Assembly (NCBI GenBank): GCA_963707695.1 | Contig: CAVPQY010000006.1 | Coordinates: 434,001 to 498,000, forward strand | DNA length: 64,000 nt | DNA from: JAOPZW01 sp963707695 | Lineage (GTDB): Bacteria; Actinomycetota; Thermoleophilia; Solirubrobacterales; Solirubrobacteraceae | Direction of reading: 5' to 3' | Shown here: positions 35,494 through 41,809 of the stretch, one piece after another | How positions within the stretch are numbered: position 1 is the stretch's first letter | Layout of the letters: each line of letters starts with the position of its first letter | The notes under the pieces: generated by a model | What the model saw: the letters and a program-made list of their open reading frames with translations, nothing else | Database searches by the model: none | Told to the model about the DNA's origin: nothing | Position numbers and translations under genes: made by a program

Positions 35494-35765
35494 CGCTACC
35501 TGCCCATCGCTGAGCACGGCCTGAGCGGCATCTCGACACCGTGACGCTCGTCGGCCCGACGGGACGATCGACCGGGACGCGGCGCGCGTCGACTCGCCGA
35601 GCGTCTTCGCGGCGATCCCCCACCCCGGCCACGGAAGCCTGTTCCGCATCTCGCCCGACTGCGACGGCTGGAAGCTCCAAGCAGCTCTACCTGCCCGACT
35701 CCAACGTCGTCCACGCGCTCCCTCCTGCCTGACGGCGTGTGGGATGCGGGACCCGACGACGCCCA
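35494..35765 (+). pseudogene. GH15 (glucoamylase/trehalase-like) N-terminal remnant
   Basis: Pieces in three frames give the start of a GH15 protein in order: RYLPIAEHGLSGI, then VTLVGPTG and IDRDAARVDSPSVFAAI, then GSLFRISPDCDGWK, then KQLYLPDSNVVHAL, then LPDGVWDAG. These match the family's N-terminal pattern (YLPIADHGLIGD, TVALVGxDGSID, RFDSPSVFAAL, FRIAP, QLYLPDTNV). About 85 of ~600 residues remain, and then the sequence switches to an integrase fragment. GH15 genes commonly sit beside zwf in actinobacteria. Confidence 0.65.
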
Positions 35766-35773
35766 CACCTCCA

Positions 35774-35940
35774 CTTCTGCGCCGCACCCTCGGCACGGCG
35801 CTGGCCGCCGCGGGCGTGCCGATGCGCACGCGGCAGGAGTGGATGGGCCACCGCGACATCAAGACGACGCAGCGCTACGCGGACTACGCGCCCAGCCCGC
35901 ACGAGCACGAGCTGGCCGCAGTCGGCGCTGACCCGCGCGT
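35774..35940 (+). pseudogene. Tyrosine recombinase (integrase) C-terminal remnant
   Basis: The frame reads TLGTALAAAGVPMRTRQEWM followed by GHRDIKTTQRYADYAPSPHE. This is the C-terminal catalytic end of a phage-type integrase, with the conserved GH and the tyrosine nucleophile of QRYADY. The N-terminal DNA-binding domain and the first catalytic arginine region are missing; the upstream sequence is GH15. The fragment ends at a copy of the tRNA-Val 3' end, the expected place for an integrase beside its attachment site. Confidence 0.7.
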
Positions 35941-35942
35941 CG

Positions 35943-35967
35943 GGTTCGAGCCCACTATCGCCCACCT
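35943..35967 (+). repeat. Right copy of tRNA-Val 3'-end direct repeat (putative attR)
   Basis: Bases GGTTCGAGCCCA-C-TATCGCCCACCT repeat 4987-5011 in the same orientation with one mismatch in 25. Sequence on both sides differs from the tRNA-Val flanks. It lies directly after the integrase remnant. Confidence 0.7.
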
Positions 35968-36729
35968 CGAGGAACGCCCCGTGAACGGGGGGGCTCCATA
36001 CCGGCGAGGCGGGGCGATCCTCATCGCGGTGCTCGTCGTCCACGTCCTCAGGCGCCGTCAGTCTACGGTAGGCGCTGGGGAACGGCACGGTCGGGTTCCG
36101 CTCCGTCGGACGGTCACCGTAGGTCATGGCCAGCAGGGACGCTGGCGCTGCTCCGTCAACGCTTGCCAGGGGCAGCGGGTCGATCCGCAACGGGATCCGC
36201 CTCCGCTGGCAGGGCGCCGCTGACCTCGGACAGTGATGGAGTGGGATCCGGCATCGAGGATCGAGCACTCCGTGCGCCATAGCTCGGGTCCTGGAAGGCC
36301 ATGTCGGCGTCATGACCTGATCTGGGTCGTCGCAGGGGAACGCCGGCACGGGCGGGGTTGTCCCGATCGGGATGCCTATGGCGGAATCACAGCGCTCTCC
36401 ACGCCAGGCCGCGCAGTGACGCGGAGGACGACCGGCCGCGGGCGAGGAGCGTCGAACGGTCCTCAGGGGGAGGTGCCCCTGCCATGACTGATCGGTCGTC
36501 CGCGCCCGTTCGCGTCCTGGCCATCGCAGCTGCGGGTCCCGTCGATCGAACGCCTGGCATGTGAAGCGGACGCTTCGGCAGGGCGAGGGCAGACGAGCAG
36601 CGCCGTGGCACGGTCGTGGCGGGAAACGGCGGCGTGCGCCTAGCACCAGCGACCTTCCGTCAACGGGCGCCGAACGCGCAGCGGGAGGACGAGTACGAGA
36701 GCACGCGAGCGCAGAGGCCTTGCAGCAGG
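35968..36729. other. 762-base stretch with no recognised gene
   Basis: No frame shows a family signature or a credible ribosome site. Base composition appears less extreme than in neighbouring genes by eye. It is probably decayed DNA outside the right attachment site. Confidence 0.45.
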
Positions 36730-36965
36730 CGACGTAGCTGGTACTGCGCAACCGGTTCCCGTGGCACGACCCTTTCGCTGCGTGCTGACGAGCCGCAAAG
36801 GAGTACGGCGCTGGGTCACGAACCGCGGGGAACTGCTGCCAGACTGGCCTTCGAGGGCAGCGAGTGTTGGACTTCGGATGCGGTGCTGGGCGAACGGTCT
36901 TCCTCGAGAGGCGAGAGCCGCGCATCCGCAGCGAGGTCGCGCCGCGGTTGCGAGGATGGTCCTCG
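36730..36965 (+). pseudogene. Possible SAM-methyltransferase remnant
   Basis: One frame contains VLDFGCGAGRTVFLERREP near 36864-36920, the glycine-rich motif I of class I methyltransferases. Just upstream another frame gives LRNRFPWHDPFA. No complete domain can be assembled in any frame. This is weak evidence for a fragment only. Confidence 0.3.
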
Positions 36966-37406
36966 ATCTGGTGGCGATCTCGGTCTTCAAGACGGTCGTT
37001 GGCTTGGATTGCTGAGCTGCATCGGATCCGTCAGCTCCGGCACCGCGATCCGGCTGGACCGGTGCCCGCGGCCACGGTGGGCGAGACGCGTGGGTATGAA
37101 CGTCCGCGGCACGACGGCGGACTGGGACACGGCGTCGCTTCCCGGTTGGCGAGGAACGAGGCGCCGTTCGAGCTGAACGCCTCCGCGACCGGATCGTGCC
37201 ACCTGCTACGTGATGGCGGGCTCATGGGCGTCAGGGGCGTCGCGGGACGCGACGGACGTGTCGCTGATCACGGACGACGCGCGGACCAGCCGTCGATGCG
37301 ACCGCCACGGCTGCCGGAGCGGTGCCCGCCCGACGGTGGGGGAGCTGAGCGCCAGGGTGCCGTCTGCCGCGACGTCGCGCTGGGACGTTGCCGCGGCGGG
37401 CTTTGC
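36966..37406. other. 441-base stretch with no recognised gene
   Basis: Frames on both strands are Arg/Ser/Gly-rich without recognisable motifs. A short C-terminal-looking frame (LDLVAISVFKTVVGLDC, ending at 37015) is the only hydrophobic piece. Confidence 0.4.
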
Positions 37407-38219
37407 GTGAGCGTGGGACGGACTGCCTCTCGCGACGAGCGCTACCGTACTCGAGGGGCCACCGCGGCTGCCGTCGCCGTCCTCGGCACCGCGGCCATCC
37501 CGAGTCGTACGATCCGCGTCGGGAGCACCGTGACCTGCCTGAACGTCATCGGGATCCGGGCGGTGATCGGGATCGACAACGCGGACGGCGACGCGCAGTT
37601 CGGCAGGGCGGTGTTCTTCGACGTCACCGATGGGGCACCCGATGCGCTCGGGCTGGTCACCGGCGTGGTGCCGGGCTTCCTCGAACAGCGTCGCAACCGC
37701 GGCGTCGAGGCGTTCGACAGCTTGACGACGTTCGACGTGTCAAGTGTGGCCGAGTACCCCATCAGATCGGTCGTGGGGCACCCGTTCCGCGAGCTCGACG
37801 CCATCCCCGGGCGTACGGGGCTCGTCCTCATGCTCGCCGTGCTGCTGACGGCGACCTTCGCGGCGGCGGTCACGGTCCGGCAGGGGTCGGGGCTTCCGCG
37901 CGCGGCCGCGGCGCTCCGGAGCGAGCGTGGGCTCATGGTCCTGCTGTCCGCGGCGACGCTCCTCGGGCTCCTGCTGTACGACGCCGTCGGTCCACGGCTG
38001 TTCGTCCTGCGCAACGTCAGCGCCTCGCAGCCGGCGCTGGTCGTCGTGCTGGCGCTGGTGCTGGCCGACGTGACCCGCCGCCCGCCGGTCGCGCCGCGCC
38101 GTGCCGCAACGGGCCTGATGCTGTCACTGCTTGCCGTGACGGCCGTCCAGACGGTCGGCCGCGCGAACCAGCCGGGATCCAACCCACGCTCTTCCCGGTC
38201 ATCTCGGGCGACATCGTGA
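37407..38219 (+). CDS. Membrane protein of unknown function, possibly a C-terminal fragment
   Basis: From a GTG at 37407 the frame gives ~270 residues. An N-terminal hydrophobic stretch (AAAVAVLGTAAI) comes first, then a ~115-residue soluble region with GIDNADGDAQFGRAVFFDV and VEAFDSLTTFDVSS. Four hydrophobic helices follow (LVLMLAVLLTATFAAAV, MVLLSAATLLGLLLYD, ALVVVLALVLADV, LMLSLLAVTAVQTV). The ribosome site is weak. The last residues, after GRANQPGSN, look out of frame, and a different protein end follows. It may be the C-terminal part of a larger membrane enzyme. Confidence 0.45.
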   Translation: MSVGRTASRDERYRTRGATAAAVAVLGTAAIPSRTIRVGSTVTCLNVIGIRAVIGIDNADGDAQFGRAVFFDVTDGAPDALGLVTGVVPGFLEQRRNRGVEAFDSLTTFDVSSVAEYPIRSVVGHPFRELDAIPGRTGLVLMLAVLLTATFAAAVTVRQGSGLPRAAAALRSERGLMVLLSAATLLGLLLYDAVGPRLFVLRNVSASQPALVVVLALVLADVTRRPPVAPRRAATGLMLSLLAVTAVQTVGRANQPGSNPRSSRSSRATS

Positions 38220-38344
38220 TCACCGACGCCCCGCCCCTGCCCACGTCGAAGACGCAATGCACGAACGGCGGCTGGACGACGTTCGGCGAGACCTTCAAGA
38301 ACCAGGGGCAGTGCGTGTCCTTCGTCGAACGGGGACCGAGGTAG
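38178..38344 (+). pseudogene. C-terminal fragment of a secreted Cys-rich-tail protein
   Basis: The frame reads PTLFPVISGDIVITDAPPLP then TSKTQCTNGGWTTFGETFKN then QGQCVSFVERG and stops at 38344. The CxNGGWxxFxxFKNQGQCVxFV ending is a recurrent C-terminus of exported actinobacterial proteins. Only this tail is present; the upstream membrane-protein frame joins at about 38180 with a frame change. It is a gene fragment or the end of a frameshifted gene. Confidence 0.5.
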
Positions 38345-38454
38345 CCCCCGACGCCGCGGCGGCGCCGGCGGCCGCCGAACCGGGGCCGGCGTGCAAGCGC
38401 AGTTGCAAGGGCCTGTCGCAGAAGTGGGCGGCCCCCACGCACGTAGGGAGGTTT

Positions 38455-38480
38455 GGGTAGCTTGACCCCCCGAGCTACCC
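38455..38480. terminator. Hairpin between convergent fragments
   Basis: GGGTAGCT-(10-base C-rich loop)-AGCTACCC, a perfect 8-bp stem. It lies 110 bases after the fragment at 38344. No U tract. Confidence 0.35.
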
Positions 38481-38505
38481 GACCGCATGGACTGCGGCCG
38501 AGGTC

Positions 38506-38536
38506 GGGGCGTCGAACCCGGAAGGTTCGGCGCCCC
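38506..38536. terminator. Strong 13-bp hairpin before the GNAT remnant
   Basis: GGGGCGTCGAACC-CGGAA-GGTTCGGCGCCCC folds into a 13-bp stem with one G-U pair and a five-base loop. It lies 39 bases past the minus-strand GNAT stop and after the plus-strand fragment, so it could serve as a bidirectional terminator. No U tract on either side. Confidence 0.45.
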
Positions 38537-38574
38537 GGCCCACTTCTCGGCCGCCTCTGCCCGGGCGCGGTGCG

Positions 38575-39090
38575 TCAGGTGCCCGTGGTGCGGTAGACGA
38601 CGACCGGCTCGCCGTCGTGGACGAGGGGGCCGTCCTCCGCCATCCCGAGCTTCTGCGCCACGCGCCGGGAGGCGCCGTTGTCCGGGTGGATCGATCGCCA
38701 CGCGGCTCGGCAGACCGAACGTGTCGAAGCCGAGCGCATCAGCGAGGCGCGCGCGGCCTCCGTGGCGAGCCCCCGGTTCCAGTGGGTCTTCCGACGTGCC
38801 ACGCCAGCTCGGTCTCCGACGCGCCGTCCAGGCGCAGCGGCCGGATCCCGCAGTAGCCCACGAACTCCTCGGCGCGACGCCGACGCGACGTACCAGGTGC
38901 CGAAGCCGTGCTCGTCGTAGAGCGCGCGGTTCCACTCCAGCCACGCGCGCACCTCGTCGCGCGTCTTGGGCGCGGGGAGAAGCGCATCTGCTCGGGGTCG
39001 GCGCCCATCGCGGCGACCTCGTCGAGGTCGTCGCGCCGCAACCGCCGGAGCCGCAGGCGCCTCGGTGACGACCGGGTGCCACGACGCGTC
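38575..39090 (-). pseudogene. GNAT acetyltransferase, multiply frameshifted
   Basis: Segments in different frames follow the RimJ/RimL-type GNAT order: LRRDDLDEVAAMGADPEQMR, then TRDEVRAWLEWNRALYDEHG and FGTWYVAS, then EEFVGYCGIRPLRLDGASET, then WNRGLATEAARA, then IHPDNGASRRVAQKLGMAED and a C-terminal VVVYRTTGT. The acetyl-CoA region (RGLATEAA) and the NxxSxRVxxKLGM motif are present. At least four frame changes are needed within ~170 residues, far more than in nearby core genes, so the gene is probably dead. Confidence 0.65.
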
Positions 39091-39231
39091 AGTCAAGCAG
39101 CGCGGCCGCTGAGGTCCGCGCGACCGCGGCGACGACCCGGGACGGCCGACCGGTGGTGGCTGTCCGCCTCGGAACGCACCGAAGGTTGAGCATCACCCCC
39201 GCTAGTTGGGCAAATCGGTCATCCTTGCGGC

Positions 39232-39852
39232 GTGGAATCCAGCGCAGACCAGATCCCGTCCGAGCTGCACGACGCCGCCGAGCGCCTCGGCGCCCTCGTC
39301 GAGACCGAGGTGCGGCGCATCCTCGACCTGGCCGAGAAGGACGCCAACGACGTCCGGCGCCGGGCCGAGGAGACCGCGAGGCGGACCGAGGGCGACGCCC
39401 AGCGGCGCGCCGAGGAGATCTTCAAGGCCGCGCTCGAGCGCGCCTCGACGGTGCTCGACTCGATCGACGCGATCGAGCACGGGCTCACCGGGATGGCCAC
39501 GGGGCTGCGGGCCGAGTCGAGCACGCTGACGGCCAAGCTCACCGCGGAGACCACCGGCAAGCTCCCGGAGCTGCCGCCCGGCGAGCAGCCCGAGGGCGGG
39601 GACGCCGACGCCCTGGTGACCGACGCGGCGACCGAGGTCGAGCAGCTCCCGCTGCCCGTCCTCATCCAGGCCACGCTCTACAAGATGCGCCACGAGGGGC
39701 GATCGCGGGCCGACGCCGAGCACGTCCTCAGCCGCTTTCAGATCGACGACCTCTACGCGGACATCCTCGACCGCGTGTACGGGCCCGCGGAGCCCAAGGC
39801 GGCGGCGTCGCCGCCGCCGCCGCAGCGCCGCGGCCTCTTCCGCCGGCGCTGA
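39232..39852 (+). CDS. Coiled-coil protein of unknown function
   Basis: A 206-residue protein starting at GTG. Residues 10-110 form a long heptad-rich helix (LGALVETEVRRILDLAEKDA, then VRRRAEETARRTEGDAQRRA). A Pro/Gly linker follows, then a helical domain near 140-180 (LPVLIQATLYKMRHEGRSRA, DAEHVLSRFQIDDLYADIL) and a Pro/Arg tail RRGLFRRR. The coiled coil resembles DivIVA or ATP-synthase b-type helices, but no family is assigned. It is convergent with the lysyl-oxidase-like gene, with only four bases between their stops. Confidence 0.75.
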   Translation: MESSADQIPSELHDAAERLGALVETEVRRILDLAEKDANDVRRRAEETARRTEGDAQRRAEEIFKAALERASTVLDSIDAIEHGLTGMATGLRAESSTLTAKLTAETTGKLPELPPGEQPEGGDADALVTDAATEVEQLPLPVLIQATLYKMRHEGRSRADAEHVLSRFQIDDLYADILDRVYGPAEPKAAASPPPPQRRGLFRRR

Positions 39853-39861
39853 GCGCTCAGC
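39848..39861. terminator. Palindrome spanning both convergent stop codons
   Basis: GCTGAGCGCTCAGC is a 14-base perfect palindrome containing the TGA of the plus-strand coiled-coil gene and the TGA of the minus-strand lysyl-oxidase-like gene. It could form a short hairpin in either transcript. Confidence 0.35.
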
Positions 39862-40645
39862 CCGGGCTGACCATCGGCGGTCCGGGCGCCGGGGGCGGGG
39901 GCGCAGGCGGCGCGGGCGGCACGAAGCCCGCGTGGCGCGGGCACCGCTGCCGGCCGGGCCGGTAGGGCAGCCGCACCACGCGAACGCCGACGTTGTCGGT
40001 CTCGTCGGACTCGCGCACGACCTGCGCGGGGTCGGCGCGCTGGACGACGGTGAAGCACCCCCGCCGGCCCGTCACGTCGATCCAGTTCTCCGGGTAGTGC
40101 GCGGGGTAGGCGTCGGCCCAGCGGACGGAGATGCCGAGCGTCACCCGCCGGCGCGAGTGGTCCGTGCTGCAGGCGCCGTAGCGCAGCGGCGGCCGCGGGC
40201 CGCGGCCGGCCGGGAAGAGGTCGCGCAGGCAGTAGTCGAGCTTCGGACCGGCCCCCAGCACGCGTGTGCGGTGGCCCTTGGGGTCCTGGTCCCAGAGCTC
40301 GAAGCGGGCCGCCTGGTGGAACTTCCAGAACGACCCCCGGTAGCCCGGCACGTCCTTGAAGCGCAGCCGCGCGCCGGTGTCGACCACGAGCTTCGAGCGG
40401 CTGCGGCGGCGGTCGATGACCTGGCGGGCGACCATCTCGTACTCCGAGGCGCGCCGGCCCTTGAAGCGCAGCTGCCCCGGACCGACGTTCACGAGCTCGT
40501 TGGCCATGAGCAGCAGGGACCGCCGGCCGCGACGCACCTGGACCAGGCCGGTCGGCGCCGGCATCCGCAGGTTGGGGCAGACGAGGTGCTGCGCGGGGTC
40601 GTCGCAGGGGTTGGGCGGCGGGGGAGGGGCCTGGGCGGCGAGCAC
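39857..40645 (-). CDS. Lysyl-oxidase-like protein lacking most copper ligands
   Basis: A 262-residue protein following the actinobacterial lysyl oxidase fold: LRFKDVPGYRGSFWKFHQAA, ARFELWDQDPKGHRTRV, LDYCLRDLFP, GISVRWADAYPAHYPENWID and a C-terminal DETDNVGVRVVRLPY. Copper-dependent members have a WxHxHxxxHxH-like block; here it is WKFHQAARFELW with one histidine, so copper/quinone catalysis is doubtful. The GTG start at 40645 is preceded closely by an in-frame stop, so no signal peptide is encoded in this frame although relatives are secreted. A frameshift before the start is possible. Confidence 0.7.
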   Translation of the reverse strand: MLAAQAPPPPPNPCDDPAQHLVCPNLRMPAPTGLVQVRRGRRSLLLMANELVNVGPGQLRFKGRRASEYEMVARQVIDRRRSRSKLVVDTGARLRFKDVPGYRGSFWKFHQAARFELWDQDPKGHRTRVLGAGPKLDYCLRDLFPAGRGPRPPLRYGACSTDHSRRRVTLGISVRWADAYPAHYPENWIDVTGRRGCFTVVQRADPAQVVRESDETDNVGVRVVRLPYRPGRQRCPRHAGFVPPAPPAPPPPAPGPPMVSPG

Positions 40646-40804
40646 GCGGGGATCCTGGCAGCAGTCGACTCGTGTGCCGTCGAGGCGCCTCTGTCATCGT
40701 CTCTTCCAGGGAACGGCTTATCTGGGCGCCGACACTTCGAGAACGCTGATGACACATTCGCCCGAGGCCACTCCGCACCTGTCGCCGGCCGGCTGAGGTT
40801 CTGG

Positions 40805-41764
40805 ATGCGCGTCGCCGTCGTCATCCCGAACTGGAACGGCGCACGCTGGTTGGAGGGCTGCCTTGATTCGCTCGCCGTCCAAACCCGAACGCCAGATGAG
40901 GTCCTCGTCGTCGATGGTGCGTCAGGGGACGAGTCGGTCGCCATCGCGACTCGGCACGGCTTGCGGCCCCGCGTCGAACGCCTCACCCGCAACGGTGGCT
41001 TCGCTGTCGCGGCCAATCACGGCATCGCGCTGGTGCGCGCTGACGCCGTGGCGCTGGTGAACACCGATGTCGTGCTCGATCCTCGTTGGCTCGAAGGCAC
41101 GCTCGCCGCCTTGAAGGCCCATCCGGACGCCGCCGCGGTCGCCACCAAGATGGTGGCGTTGGACGACGCAGGACGCATCGACGACACGGGGGACGTTCTG
41201 CGCCGCGACGGGGTGGCCGAGCAGCGCGGCCGCTTCCGCCGGGACACGGGGCAGTGGGACACGCCAGGGACGATCTGGGGCGCGTGCGCGGGCGCCGCCC
41301 TCTATCGCCGTTCCGCGGTGCTGGAGGTCGGGGGCTTCGACGAGCGATACTTCATGTACCTCGAGGATGTCGATCTGGCTCTGCGATTGCGGCTGGCCGG
41401 GTGGACATGTCGCTACGAACCCGTCGTCGCGCGTCACGCTGGAGCCGGGAGCGCCGTGGGCCTGTCGCGCCCGGTCAGCGGTTGGGTGGCGCGCAATACC
41501 GTTCTCCTCGTGGCGAAAGCCTTCCCGAAGCGGTGGGCGCCGCTCGTTGCCTACCGGCAACTCGCCTGGGCGTGGCATGCCGCGCGGGAGCGGCGCTTGC
41601 GAGTCCATGTCGCGGGGCTCCTCGGGGCGCTGCCCGAGCTTCCCGCAGTCCTGCGTGAGCGCCGACGCCTCCGGAGCGCTGCCCGTACGCCGATCGCCGA
41701 AGCCGTTCCCGCCCGCCCGCTGCGAGGTCGACGAGCCGGCGGACACCGCGCCTCCCCTGAGTGA
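40805..41764 (+). CDS. GT2-family glycosyltransferase
   Basis: A 319-residue GT-A enzyme: VAVVIPNWNGARWLEGCLDS at the start, VLVVDGASGDES near 35, RNGGFAVAANHG near 63, the NTDVVLD metal site near 84, then GACAGAALYRRSAVLEVGGF and the ED(V/I)D acceptor motif YFMYLEDVDLALRLRLAGW. It resembles rhamnosyl/glycosyl transferases of cell-wall or exopolysaccharide synthesis. The C-terminus is basic with an amphipathic segment. Codon usage looks slightly less GC-biased than its neighbours by eye. The ATG at 40805 starts exactly at the domain. Confidence 0.9.
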   Translation: MRVAVVIPNWNGARWLEGCLDSLAVQTRTPDEVLVVDGASGDESVAIATRHGLRPRVERLTRNGGFAVAANHGIALVRADAVALVNTDVVLDPRWLEGTLAALKAHPDAAAVATKMVALDDAGRIDDTGDVLRRDGVAEQRGRFRRDTGQWDTPGTIWGACAGAALYRRSAVLEVGGFDERYFMYLEDVDLALRLRLAGWTCRYEPVVARHAGAGSAVGLSRPVSGWVARNTVLLVAKAFPKRWAPLVAYRQLAWAWHAARERRLRVHVAGLLGALPELPAVLRERRRLRSAARTPIAEAVPARPLRGRRAGGHRASPE

Positions 41765-41809
41765 GCGCCCAGCGGCGTCGAGACGCGTGGTCCCCCCCGC
41801 GCCGGGCGG

